Source of the DNA: Chara braunii
Taxonomy: Eukaryota; Streptophyta; Charophyceae; Charales; Characeae
Assembly: GCA_003427395.1 (NCBI GenBank)
Contig: BFEA01000484.1
Location: 662,479 to 726,478 of the forward strand
Direction of reading: 5' to 3'
DNA: 64,000 bases
Numbering within the stretch: position 1 is the first letter of the stretch; the number at the start of each line of letters is the position of its first letter. The notes beneath the pieces were generated by a model. That model was not told the origin of the DNA. It saw only the letters and a program-made list of their open reading frames with translations, and did not search any database. Shown piece after piece: positions 21,501-33,299 of the stretch. The translations under genes were made by a program, and so were the position numbers.

Positions 21501-23569
21501 GAGGGAAGATTGAAATGGGGCGAAAACTTCGTGAACTATTTCTTGGACGGGGTGGATAAAGGAAAATTTGGCATGTATAAGTCGAGGAGTTCTTTTTGTT
21601 TGTTTATATCACCTTCGCATAAACAAACGTACACTTGGTGAGAGCATTTCAGTCAATGGCAAAAAGGGAGTAAGCGGAGGAGACAATTGTATAATTGGTT
21701 GGGTAAAGTCGGTGCACATCAATACGTGGCCTTGCGATTTATGAATGATGACCGAACTGAATTATGAGTTGTGGAAAGCACACCGATTAAGCATTGGTCA
21801 TCATCACAGATTGTGCGATTTGTAAAGGTAAGAAAATATTTATAAAAAAAAAAAACGGAGAATTGAAAGGAAATAGAGGAAAAAATCGCAGGGGGATATA
21901 AATAATAGAAGAGTAAAATATCAGAAGATCATGGAAATTCGCCTAGAAGGAAGAAGTGAGGGCACTGTTAAAGTCGCCGAGACTTTACGACAACTAATGA
22001 AATGGAAAGGGAATGTGGTTCTTCATTGCAATGAGGGAAGCACATGGGTAGATGCTTGACGAGTAGTATGCAGACTCTTTAGAGAAACCTTTGTGACAAT
22101 GCAAAAAATATTTTGAGGTGGAAGGACGCGTCATGCTTAAGAAAGTCGCGGAGGCATCACCAACAACATTGGCTCTTAGGGACGAGATGATTGAAATGTT
22201 CAAGAATCAATATAAGAAAATGAATCTTCGAACTAAGAGTCTCGTCGAGCTTTCAACGTACTTCTGCGAGTTAAGACCTTCACGACAAAACAAAGTAGAT
22301 TGAAGACGAGGTCAATGATTTACAGGGTTGTCCGCGATAATTTTGATGTGCGTATCAGAGCGAGAATCATAATTAAGATGTAGTATGACGAAAAAAATTG
22401 TAAGAGTGTAATCATGAGATTGGTAAGGATTCTCCAATTCCTCGGCAAAAGCGAGGGTCTTTAGAGCGATTAAGTGGTGCAAACGTTATTTCTCCGCTTT
22501 AATTGCTTTGTTGCGAACGCTCAACTTCATGGCCCCTTTCTCTTTTTTTTATACCTCTTTTTTTCTTCTTCACGATCTTTACTCATCTCATCAAGCACAA
22601 TACGTAGTAGAAGCGCTTCACGTTTGTCCTCGAGTCTCATCCGTTCTTCCTATCTTAGCATCCTCTTGTTCTCTTGTGCTCGTCTTTCCTCATCCTCCTT
22701 GTGTCGCTTTTTTTTCGCCTCACGCTCGACCGAAAGTCTATGCTCTTCTACCATCTGCACAAAATACGCACGCATAAGTGAATTTATGTCGCCCAGCACT
22801 TCGCTTGTCTTGTTCTCACTTTCCGTCATTTTGTTTTCACGACCGATAATATTCAAATTTGTTCCCCGTGCGTGTTGGGGAAGACGTGTCCAAAAGCTTT
22901 AGCCTGCCAATATTCGACACAATCCCAAATAAAATATTCACATTTGCCACATTTACAACACTTCGATTATCAGGCGACAAACCTTCACTATCTCCACTTT
23001 CTATGTTATCTCTCGAGTCAGCACTCTCGCTCATTAATCGTCCAATTTATTACCACAACTCCTCACCTCGCAAATCTCAACGTTGCCAAGTTACGTGCAA
23101 CAATACCGTTGTTTGTTATAAGCCGCCACCTCCACTAGGTACAATTTTCCACTAGATGGTTACGACCCTAGATGATAGGAATTCAAAGATTGCAAAGCAA
23201 AAGCACGTAGCACAACACACTTGGCATTAGCCATACACATTGTGTAACTATTAGAGCATCATCAATTGTAAAAAACAAATGCACGTTAACACGTGGTTGT
23301 TAACAGTGGTCATATGAAAGTTAAAAAAAAATGAGTGATGATAGGCGAAACTCCACTGTCGGGAAAAACGATATCGAACCCATAGTTTTTTCTATCCCGA
23401 ACCCGTAGTTGCACTGACGCCGCGCGACAAAAAAAAAAATCTCAACTTCATTTTAATATTCATTCAGTCATCAACGATGTAAAACCTCAGCTTCGATGTT
23501 CTGCCATCAATACTCACATCACACTCGACCCTATCGATGACCTAGTGTCGAAAAGGCTACCAAATCTTG
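18513..23569. other. AT-rich region with decayed ORF fragments
   Basis: No intact gene. The motif ttaaaccactagtacctc at about 18,797 matches an element terminus seen at 25,308 and (inverted) 26,003-26,020, so an old element edge lies here. On the minus strand, 22,856-22,650 and 23,034-22,837 encode a charged coiled-coil piece (VEREAKKKRHKEDEERRAQE) and an acidic piece in different frames. They look like parts of one broken transposon protein I cannot name. Short frames at 20,376-20,815 (minus) and 22,118-22,303 (plus) show no family motif. Confidence 0.4.
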
Positions 23570-24033
23570 GGTATAAAGTACAAGCTCTCCTGTAGCACGA
23601 AAAACTACTACAATCTATGGATCGAGTCCTATGTCTACTCACTTATTGTATAAAATTATCAAAGTTGTTAAAGTCTATGGTTTAATAATACTTCCCCGTC
23701 GTCAAAACATTAATACCGGACTGGTAAATCTCAACGCTCATTAAAGTCAGTAGCTCGAGACTTATCCAGTAAGGTATTCCCGCTGTCTCTTATACACATC
23801 TAGATGTGTATAAGAGACAGGGTATAAAGTACAAGCTCTCCTGTAGCACGAAAAACTACTACAATCTATGGATCGAGTCCTATGTCTACTCACTTATTGT
23901 ATAAAATTATCAAAGTTGTTAAAGTCTATGGTTTAATAATACTTCCCCGTCGTCAAAACATTAATACCGGACTGGTAAATCTCAACGCTCATTAAAGTCA
24001 GTAGCTCGAGACTTATCCAGTAAGGTATTCCCG
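23570..24033. other. Sequencing artefact: Nextera junction adapter between identical 213-bp copies
   Basis: 23,783-23,801 is CTGTCTCTTATACACATCT and 23,802-23,820 is its exact reverse complement AGATGTGTATAAGAGACAG, the Tn5 mosaic end used in Illumina Nextera libraries. In this head-to-head form it is the Nextera mate-pair junction. The 213 bp before it (23,570-23,782) and after it (23,821-24,033) are identical. The genome most probably has one copy and no adapter, so about 251 bp should be discounted. Confidence 0.97.
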
Positions 24034-24065
24034 CACTTGGTAAACCGTGACATTTTTCTCTTCGG

Positions 24066-24730
24066 AAGACCAAACATTGTTTTTAAGAAGACGAATGACT
24101 TGGTTGTTTTGTTTTTTTTATTTGTTTTCTCTACAACAAGATATTGTTTCTAAGATGAATGATCTAGTTGTTGTTTATTTGGGACATTGACAACTTGAAC
24201 TTTTAGGGTCAGACTTTGTTTTTAAGATGAATGGTCTAACCGATATTTTATTTCAGAGTGTTTTTTAACAGACTCTTACATTGTTTCTAAGATGAATTAC
24301 CCATAGTACTTTTTTTTGTATTGAGAACAAGGGGTTGAGTATTGTTAATAAGATGAATGACTCAACTCTTTGGATGTTTCTTCTGAGGGAGGTTCAAGCA
24401 AAAAGCCTAAGCATTGTTCAGAAAATGAATGGTCTGACTACATTGTTATCAGAAAAAAAAAGAATAATTAAAGAGTTATACTAATTGAAAGTAACTTGGG
24501 TCAACTTAGCATTGTTTATAAGGTGAATGACTCAACTGTACACGCACTTTGAACATTAAGCGCAAAGATATATATAAAACTTGGTTATTAAACAGTTTAA
24601 GGTTGACGAGATATTATTTTTACAATGAAAGATCTTGTCATATTCCTGAAGAAGAGAGAAGTAGTTGTGCAACTTGTTCGTGTATAATGGTAAAAGGTTA
24701 GACATTGTTTTTAAGATTAATGACCTAACT
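24066..24730 (+). repeat. Hairpin array A (about nine units)
   Basis: Units of about 60-110 bp share a core like ATTGTTTNTAAGATGAATG flanked by arms that pair. Clear stems are: 24,134-24,142 with 24,162-24,170 (8 of 9 pairs); 24,207-24,214 with 24,234-24,241 (7 of 8); 24,332-24,340 with 24,360-24,368 (9 pairs with one wobble); 24,605-24,612 with 24,632-24,639 (8 pairs with one wobble). Arms differ between units while pairing is kept. Units near 24,280, 24,410 and 24,510 have weak stems. It is paralogous to the array at 43.77-44.39 kb. Confidence 0.8.
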
Positions 24731-25307
24731 CAATGCCTATGTAAGATGAGGTAAAAAGTTAATCATCTAAAGATTCAACTAACAACTTGCATAAAGGATG
24801 ATTTGAGATTGGTGAAAGACTTACTTTGGTTGAATATGTATCTCTTTAATTGTAAGTTTAATCAGAGTTGTTTTTTATAGGTAGTAGCTTTAGATGCTCA
24901 GCATGTGTAAGAGCAATAAAAATTAGTTTAATTTTTATATTTTCGACAACTAGGAGTAAATATTTTTCATGTTTCGGTGTTGTATAATTAAAAAACAATA
25001 TTTTTGCTAACGGATGTACTGCCCATATTTCTACAAATTCAACGAGTCATTCAATTTTTGTCTTTACAAATTCGACTTTTGTCCGAGTTTCATGTATGAC
25101 TTAGTAAAAATATAAGAAACTTTTTTTATAGGCGAAGTGCTACCAATTGTTTTGTTAAATTGGGGAGTTAGATAAAATTTGACTTTGGGACGTCAGATAT
25201 ATTTTTATAATTTATATTTAGTTTTGTACAAGTTTTAGAAATACATATTCTCTAGAGGAAGTGTTGTCTAAAATTTTACTAATTTAAAAAGTTCGTTGAA
25301 TTTTATC

Positions 25308-26020
25308 TTAAACCACTAGTACCTTCGTCATTGTTGGGAAATTACAAGGTTTTGCCAGTTCTCGAATAAATCGGGGGTGGGACATAAGGTCGACAATGTA
25401 CCATAAATCGAATTTTTATAGTTTCTACGATTGAAATAAAATGTTTTGTCTAGTGTAGTGATGTCGAATGGGGTACTAGTCCACAAGGTCGTGCTCACAA
25501 TCTTCCTCTACAAAATGTACCTTATATGCAAGGCGGTCACATTCTGAATGTTACTGTTTTTATTATTTTTTTTTTGCATGTATTTTTTATGAGTCCCCTG
25601 GCAATGAGGCAGAGTGGAATCCGTGATCTGCTCAAGCTGTGTTTTGTCAAAGGATTGTAATGTTCATCACACTGACACTTTTGAAGATATATCCAACGAT
25701 TTTCACTGTCGGATCTGTGCGACTGTTTTTATTTCCTTCTATTCTCTTTTTCAAATCTGACAACCTGACCACGGGGTCGAGGTGCCCTCATCGAGGGTAT
25801 TTTCACACTACCACTTCAAAAAATGTATACAACAACAATTGCAGCCAAAACTTAGTTCGTTTGTTTTTTTTACTTATTTTCTAAATTCACGGACGAAACT
25901 TTTTTTTTTTTTGTCCATGAGAGTACCAGAAAGAAATGGAGTGGTACCCAGGTTCGGCGAGCTCGGAGCGCAATGAAATTGAGGGTCGACAATAACAGAC
26001 TCGGAGGTACGAGTGGTTTA
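25308..26020. mobile_element. Nested element with inverted termini
   Basis: It starts TTAAACCACTAGTACCT (25,308-25,324) and ends AGGTACGAGTGGTTTA (26,005-26,020), imperfect inverted repeats of about 16 bp. The corresponding place in copy B at 44.9-45.0 kb lacks it. Its right half (25,600-26,020) occurs inverted at 31,286-31,830. No transposase is encoded, so it would be non-autonomous. The superfamily is unknown. Confidence 0.6.
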
Positions 26021-27860
26021 GCAGAGTTCAAGTTTTTTTACTTAATCAGAGAGTTAGACCAAATTGGACTCTGTAAAGTTAAAAGTCATTCCTTGATTTC
26101 CTATCTAGTTGGGTAAAAATTATGAAAGAGCATTTTTCTTGAGGAAGTGTCATCGAAATATTTATCGTTCCAAAAAGTTAGATTATATTTAGAAATAAAA
26201 GTTTTGGCAATCCATCCTCTATAGGGGAGATGTTGTCAAAGTTTTCCCTTATTTTTCGATAACATCGGAGATAAATTTAAACATAGTCTTGAAAGAGGAT
26301 TTATGAAATGTAATATGAAGGTATATTTTCATAGACTTAAAGTTCAACTTTGAGGACCGGTCTGTGTTGTGTTATAGGTCATGGGTCCTTCAAAATCTGA
26401 CTAGTTTCAGTCCGATCCTACAAGGATCGTCTTCTATTATCTTTTGATAACAGGTCGGTTTCTGACTCGACTCTAACTCATTCTCGCTACTCAACCTAAG
26501 ACCGTAGTCCCTAAGGGTTGAAATGTTTTTGAGGGTTTTTACCCGGAATTTATTAAATGGTCATTTAAAAAGGACTGAGTCATTTATTTTAGAAGGTCGG
26601 ACAAAGGTTGGGGCTTGTGTGAATAAGACAAAGCGTGTGAGTGCAGAGAGTGGTTGAAGTTGCCGCTATGTAGTGCGGGGTTGTCAATGTTGAATCTTTG
26701 GCGTGGTTACATGTATGTTTTATGAGTTGAAGTCTGTATTTAATTTTGTTTGCAATTATGTCTATATTTGAAAGGAAGTAACACAGTGATTGCCTCGTTC
26801 CTATAACCCCGTTATATTTATACTTTGTGTATTCGCTCGCTCTACTTTGACTACACGTATTGAACAGACTTGTATTGATAGAATACGGGGATCCCTTTTC
26901 CCCTTTGTCTTTAGATTCCTACAGTTGGAGGTTGAGGTCCGTGGCGGTTGTCAAAGTCCAACCCTTTGACTTGTCCGAAGACCTCCAAAGATGGAGCCTC
27001 GTCTTATAGGTCAGGGGCGTTCCGCCACCACAAAGGGTCGAAGCCCGCCACCACTCATGTACACAGGGTGCGGAAAAGCGTAGGTATTACAATCGCACTC
27101 ACGATTGCCTAGCATCAAGAGATTAACCTCTCAAGACGTGTGTCAATCAACACTTGAGTGTCGAAGGTAATCGTCAAAATTATTGAGGTCCTCGTGGTCG
27201 TGGGTATCGCATAGTACGTCATTATTGTGACTGCTTACGTATTCCTGAATGGTTAGTCAATATGACAAGGCCTTCGCCACCATTTGGCATGCAATGTCCG
27301 TCTATTTTTGTTGTCAAAATGTTATAGGCCCAATGAAAAAGGGACAAAAGCGAGATTTATGTACGAAGTCTGGTTTATTTTTGTGAAGTGTATCGTGTAG
27401 TTAGATGGACCATCCTAGTCAACCGGCGCAGAGTCGCGCTTAGAAAATCCACCCCCAAAATGCTAGTTCACGTATGGATTCGATTAAGGTGTTCGACCCC
27501 TCGTACCCCCTACGCTACAACGAACAAGAAACGCCCTCTGTTGGGCCACCTCTACGACTGCACTCGAGCAACTTTCACACGTAGTTCGGTAGCTCAGCGG
27601 GGATAAGCATATCTAAGGGTGATGACAGCCCATTGGGCAGAGATAGGTTGTTTCTCGCACAACCTCTATCCTATCATAAGGTTCGCGAGAGGTACGAGTG
27701 ACACACTCGGACGAAGTTGCAAAAGCTCCATCGTGAAAAAATCCAACAAAATTCTGGGTGACGTGGTCGAGGGGTCCCCCTGTAGGACCAATCCGCTCGA
27801 CAATGGTCTCACTAGCCATGGGACAAAATAAACAACAAAACCCATCATCTGTCTGTGACC

Positions 27861-28974
27861 AGCCGTTCTTGTATATGATTATAAAATCAAAGTGACACAA
27901 ATTTTCGGTGCGCTTTTATTTTCACTATTGATTTTTTTTAAGGTCCTTGCTTTTCGTCTTTGTTTGTTTATTGGTTAAGTATTTTCACAAACTATGAAAG
28001 TGATAACACACCCCGCTTTGCTTCTACAACGAGTTAGAGTGGGGCAGGGATGAGACTCGTCGACACAATTCATGAAGGATAAAAAAAAAAAAAAAAAACA
28101 CGTTCTTATTTGTTTTCATGAGTTCGATTTTGTTTGGGGGGGGGGGGAGTTTGCCAAAGTATAACAGTTTTGCAATTGTTCGGGCCCTCCTCTCGTCGCA
28201 GGTATCTAAAAAAACAACGGTTGAAATATATCTCGATGGAAACACCGCCATAATACGTTAAAACCTGCTCATGCCAAATGTGAAGTGCGCTACGAAAAAA
28301 TTATCTTTACTTTTATTTTTTTCCAACCATTTCAGTGCCCTACAAGTCTCTCGCGTGAACGGGGGTCGCCCAAACCAACGACCGCTCGGTCTTGCAAGGC
28401 CGGGGAGAGTCATTTTCGAGATGACAGGACACTATCAAAAAGTAAAAGAAAAAAACAAAAACAAAGTTGAAAATATAGAGGAAAAAAAAAAGGTTCGTTT
28501 TTCATTGCCGCTCGCACGCGATAGAGAGAGACGTACGACGACCTGCTCGTAGGGGCCTATGCGCAAGTCATCGTACTTTTTCTTTCTCTCAGACTCTCTC
28601 TCTTTCTCTGATGCGCCACCTTTGGTAATGCAAAATAGGTTCTTTTTTTTGTGTGTGTGTGAGAGAGAGGGAGGGAGGCATGCGGTCACTCGCTCGCTCG
28701 CTGCGTTTCGTAATACAAAACAAGAATAGATCTTCCCGCCAAAGATTCATTCCCGTTTTGCACTTTCAAAATGCACATTTTTTTGTTATGTTATTTTTTT
28801 TAAGTTGCCTTCTCCTCATCGGGGGACAACCATATATTTTTCTCTCACCTCACATATTTTAAAACTGGCGTTCTGCCATGTCATGGAACATATCTTTCTA
28901 TCACTATTCACCTACCATTACTCCTAAGCCTATATAGGGGACCCTTGCAAGCATAACTTTCTACCTCTCTTCGT
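27861..28974. other. No gene; A and G homopolymers and a GAATCTT copy
   Basis: An A18 run lies at 28,081-28,098 and a G13 run near 28,135-28,147. A minus-strand copy of the GAATCTT repeat is at about 28,727-28,775. Low-complexity AG/CT stretches lie at 28,580-28,680. No coding evidence. Confidence 0.5.
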
Positions 28975-29135
28975 TGAACAACATTTTTTTCCGTTTGCCC
29001 TAGCGTTTAGGGTGCAGGGTTGGGGCCATCGATGGGGGCCCAACTAACACAAGGACCTAACATTTATTAGTGACCGTGCCTCCCTTTTCATTTTCTCTAA
29101 AGTGCAAATTGTTTGTTTTTTTCTATCTTTTCATT
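28975..29135 (+). repeat. Direct repeat R3, copy 1
   Basis: tttgccctagcgtttagggt through tgcctcccttttcattttc to aaagtgcaaattgttt is repeated at 31,128-31,250. The 31-kb copy abuts element copy C. Confidence 0.8.
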
Positions 29136-29399
29136 TTGGGAATTTTTTTGAAATGCCCATGTTTTTTCCATCATGTATTTACGGCATTCCCCTCCAATAA
29201 CCGACTTGCCCTGTCACCCCCCTCTAACAACGATTCAAGTTTATGAAAAGCCCTTAGCGTCGTTTGGGCCTGAAATATGTTTAAGATGCCTCCACTGGTA
29301 CTAGTACCAAATTTCACGTATGCCACTACCGGAAGTGCCAACATAATAATTTGCCACGTCCCCCTACAGGTACCGTGCAAGGTTTCAACATGGCCCTGT

Positions 29400-30660
29400 G
29401 GTTGTTGGTGGCACTCCGACGAACTCGGATCGTCGGCAGGACAAGGAGCACGATGAGGGAGGGAAAAATGAGCGAAAGGAAGAAGAGAAACGAGAGGAGG
29501 GGGGGAAGATATGTTATATGGTCTTATCTTCTCATGTTATAGCAGAAGATCGGTACTCGGTTTGTACATTCTCGTCCACGACCAGAATGTTTAAAATAAC
29601 TAGAACACGGGAAGATACGACAACATGATATATCTCCTCCTCCTTCTCCTCCTCTCGCTCGTCTATCCCTTCCTCATCGCTCTCCTTTCATCAGAGTGGA
29701 AGGAGGAGGGGCGCGATGAGGGGGGGAAGCCCAATGAGAGAAGGAGGAATCTGAGGAGGATGACGTATCACCGTATCTACTCATGTTCTAGTGAAAAGTT
29801 CATTCTCATTTTGCACATTCTAAAATGAGCAAGAATCTTTCGCTAGAACATGGGAAGGTATGGCCATATCCCCTCCTCCTCCCGCTTGTCTTTTCCCTCC
29901 TCATAACTCTTATCCCGTCGAAATAGTTGGAGGAGGAGTTGGCTGAGGCGAGTGAAGATGATCGGGAGGAGGAGGAGGAGGAGGAACAGGAGGAAGAATG
30001 AGAAAGGGAGGAAATATTGTTGTATCTTCTCATGTTCTAGCGGAATGCGATGAGGGCGGGGAAGACAAGCAGAAGGAGGAAAATGGCCGTATTTTCCCAT
30101 GTTATAGTGAAAGATTCATGCTTATTTTAGAATGTGCAAAATCGACATGAATCTTCCGCTATAATACGGGAATTGACCATTTGTCCTCCTCCTCCTGCTT
30201 GTGTTTTCCCTCTCCCTCGCTCTCCTCCTGTTGATGTGCAAAGTGAACATGAATCTTTCACTAAAACATGGGAAGATACGGCTATATCCCCTCCTCCTCC
30301 CACTCGGCCACTTCTCCTGCTCGTTTTTCCCCTCCTCATCCCACTCCTCCCCTCTGAGTGGGAGGAGGAGGAGCGGGATGAGGAGGGGGAAGATGAGCGG
30401 GAGGAGGAGGAGATATGACCTTATGAAGTCATGTTCTTGCAGAACGCAATGACGGAGGGGAAGACTAGCGGGAGGAGGGATGAGAGGAGGAGGGGATGTC
30501 GTCGTATCTTCCCATATTCTATCAGAAGATTCATGCTCATTTTAGAATGTGCAAAATCGACATGAATCTTCTGCTAGAAGATGGGAGGATAAAGCCATAT
30601 CTCATCCTCCTCCCGCTCATTTTTCCCTTCCTAATGGCGGTCCTCCTCCTGCCACTTCGA
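29400..30660. repeat. Alternating purine/pyrimidine arms with palindromic GAATCTT units
   Basis: CT-rich blocks (cctcctcctcccgctcg) alternate with their GA-rich reverse complements. Between them lie palindromes of about 70-80 bp at 29,780-29,868, 30,100-30,172 and 30,505-30,590. In these, catgttctagYgRaagattcat is followed head-to-head by atgaatcttYYgctaRaacatg around an aaaatgtgc-type centre. Single arms occur at 29,530-29,575, 30,025-30,045 and 30,233-30,280. It looks like a tandem family of palindromic MITE-like units. No gene is present. Confidence 0.75.
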
Positions 30661-30689
30661 AGGGATGTGTGTGTGTACATGCTCGTATG

Positions 30690-30692
30690 CTC

Positions 30693-30770
<78 letters not shown>
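30690..30770. repeat. (GT)n microsatellite
   Basis: About 35 GT units, followed to 30,840 by a degenerate tail of GT and TATGT. Frames over it are repeat translations. Confidence 0.95.
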
Positions 30771-30771
<1 letters not shown>

Positions 30772-31127
30772 CGAGCGCGTGCATGTATGTGTCTGTGTGT
30801 GAGGATGTGTGCGTTTGTATGTGCTCGTGTTTGTGCGTGCTTCTCCACGCTTCAATTTCTGGCAGGTGAATGTTGTGAGGGTTTCAAAGAAAGATGCATG
30901 CCCCTCACGAGGGCATACCACGTCGGGACCATGAAACAGGAGCGACAGTCCAACAAGGGTATGGCGAAAAGTTGCGCCCCCTGCTGACAAGGGTCTGCGT
31001 AAAAGCTATGAGGCCCCAGGGGCACGACAGGTTAAGTCGGTCGTCACAGGGCCCCGACTGCAGGAGCATAGCTTTTCACCTCTTTTCGGTGAAGGGAGGT
31101 TACCTCTCTCGATGGAGAGAAGTGACA

Positions 31128-31250
31128 ACATGTTTGCCCTTTTGCCCTAGTGTCAAGCTGCTGGTGGGGGCTCGACTAACACAAAGACCTAGCATTGGCC
31201 AATGATTATGCCTCCCTTTTTATTTTCCCCAAAGTGCAAATTGTTTTTCT
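31128..31250 (+). repeat. Direct repeat R3, copy 2
   Basis: Second copy of the 28,975-29,135 sequence, about 80 percent identical by eye. It ends just before the ttaaactaccagtacctc terminus of copy C. Confidence 0.75.
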
Positions 31251-31285
31251 TGGACAAAAGGACAAATTATGGAATTGGTTGGGCT

Positions 31286-32130
31286 TAAACTACCAGTACC
31301 TCCAAGCCTGTTTTTGTCAACCCTGAATTTCATTGCGCTTCGAGTTTTGTCGAGCCTGGGTCCCACTCCATTTTCTTTATGGTACTCTCACGGAAAAAAA
31401 AAAAAAAAGTTGTGGCCGTGAAATTTACAAAACAAGAAAAAAGAAATAAAGTTATGAATGTGTTTGCAGTTGTATATATTCTTCGAAGTGGTAGTGTGAG
31501 TGTGCTCTTAGTGACGACATCTCAACCCCGTGACCATGTTGTCAGATTCCAAAAAAACAAAAAACAGAAACACGGATTCGGTCGTGAAAATGGCAGGATA
31601 CATTTCTTTAAGTGTCAGTGTGATAAGGGTTACAATCCTCTTAGGAAACACAACTCGAGCAGATCATGGATTCAGATTGTTCGATTCGCAGAAACAAAAA
31701 ACAAGAAAAATAAACGGAAACACGGATTCGGTTGTGAAAATGGTTGGATACGTTCCTCTAAGTGTCAGTGCGACTAGGGTTACAATCCTCTGAGAAAACA
31801 CAACTAGAGCAGATCATGGATTCCGCTGTCACGTGCGGCGGTCCTGCACCCATCTGGGAGCGCTGAACCTCACGGTCGTGTCACGCAGGATTTATTTTCG
31901 TAGAACAACTCGTCACCACTCCAACCGTGCGCGCGTGCTATACCTCTCACGACGTCCTGCGACAGGTCGGGACGTCGCGAGGTACAACTTACCTCTACCC
32001 GAGGGGCTGTCACCACCCTCAAGTAGGCGTATCCCTGCTGAGTTACCGTCCCACGATGCGAAGGCTTTTACATGCCTTTGTAGAGGTAGGTCGACCGATA
32101 GTGTTTTCTTGATCGATGTAGCATAAGATA
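31286..32130 (-). repeat. Long non-coding repeat, copy C fragment (inverted)
   Basis: Read on the minus strand it contains ctcagcagggatacgcctac and gtgacagccc, matching copy A at 27,592-27,640 and copy B at 46,770-46,815. 31,286-31,830 is the inverse of 25,600-26,020. A unit of about 150 bp is tandemly doubled (cggattcggtYgtgaaaatgg at 31,573 and 31,723). No protein is encoded. Confidence 0.7.
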
Positions 32131-33299
32131 GGGGTACGCGCGGTAAGACACCTAGAACAGACCCGCTACGTATTTCAGGTCGAACTTTTTAATGGTAGTC
32201 TATTTCCGCTCTATGCTTTAATTTTCTGATGATCGAACATGTCCGACTTTCCCAGTTGCTAAGACTCTCTATCCTACTGAACAGATTATGTCACAACTGT
32301 TAACAAATAACACAGGATTTATATAAGACCATAATGAGTATGAGAGTATTACCGCCGAGAACCCTTTCTACTGTCACAAGTGCTGTGTGCCCAAGACTCT
32401 TCACGATGTCAAGCCCAGATTCAATTCAAAACCCACAAACAAAACAGACCTGCACATGATAATGCAAAAGACAATCCACATGCCATGCACCAGCGGAGTC
32501 AACCATCAATCCACACCTCAGACTATGTCCCTCACTTCCCAAACCATGTAATGCAGTTTTATCTTTTCCTGAGACGTAAGCCCAACCCCCTCGCATTTCT
32601 TCAAAGGACCATTGAGAGTTACTAGGACCATTTAGGCAATGACCACAGGTGACAGTTTTACTGATCACAGGGTTTGACTTTAGATGTGGGTATCAAGTCA
32701 AAAGGGGAAAAAGTTGAATCGGCAACGACCGACCTCTTATCGAATAATAACAGAAAATTAAGTCCTTCATGTAAGACTTCTCCTTTAATTGCAGTAGACC
32801 AAAGCAAAGACTTGTACACACACAGGTCAATAAGGATTCAACATTCCCATTCGAGTTCCCACACATTGATATCAAAGGGTCAAACCCTTAGATCTAATCT
32901 TTAAGCTTTAGGATCAAACATCCCAAAGTCTAATTTCTAACTTCTATTTACCCTAAGTCATCTGTCACTTCTCCCTTTGTTCAAGGAGTCCCTTGCCTAT
33001 GTCCTAGGTTGTCTCAGGGAAACTCATATTCCCTTTTCTCTCAGTTCTTGCATTCTCTCTCTCGCGGATAAACACACTCTCTGGTGCTTATGTGGTAGTC
33101 TAGCTGAGATCAAACTTATGGTATTGACAACTCCTCCTTAGGAGTTTATTAACAACTGAGATTACGCAAAGTTTCTCATTTTCTGGCTCTTCTGTCCCTA
33201 CGGTATTCGTTTTTTTCTCTATTCTTTTTATGAACTTTTGGAGTCGCCCCCGATGGAACACTCCCTTTTTTCTTTTCTCTTCTTTTTGTCCTGACATAC
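32131..33299. other. No gene recognised
   Basis: Short unrelated frames only. One small hairpin (aactcctccttaggagtt) lies at about 33,129-33,146, leading into the hairpin region that follows. Confidence 0.4.

Larger units (their letters stand above)
24034..27860 (+). repeat. Long non-coding repeat, copy A
   Basis: It aligns in order with 43,740-46,930. Shared landmarks include: agaagtagttgtgcaacYtg (24,657 and 44,310); gataacaggtcggtt (26,448 and 45,527); ttgacttKtccgaagacc/ttgactttcgcccaag (26,968 and 46,081); the palindromic caacacttgagtgtcgaa block (27,150 and 46,271); catagtacgtcatYattRtg (27,211 and 46,331); and cgtaccccctaYgctacarcg (27,504 and 46,676). Copy A is AT-richer, with many C-to-T type differences, and carries a nested insertion at 25,308-26,020. 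No protein is encoded. The outer boundaries are approximate. Confidence 0.75.

Noticed and set aside
27583-27610. tRNA-like D-arm (ggtagctcagcggggataag) suggesting a tRNA gene
   Set aside because: There is no B box at a suitable distance and no cloverleaf. The homologous place in copy B has lost the match.
30631-30990. Long His/Thr, Cys/Val, Ile or Asn open frames (also at 17.9, 35.6, 36.4, 37.7, 47.0-48.2 kb)
   Set aside because: They are translations of (GT)n and (TAA)n microsatellites in all frames, with no independent coding evidence.
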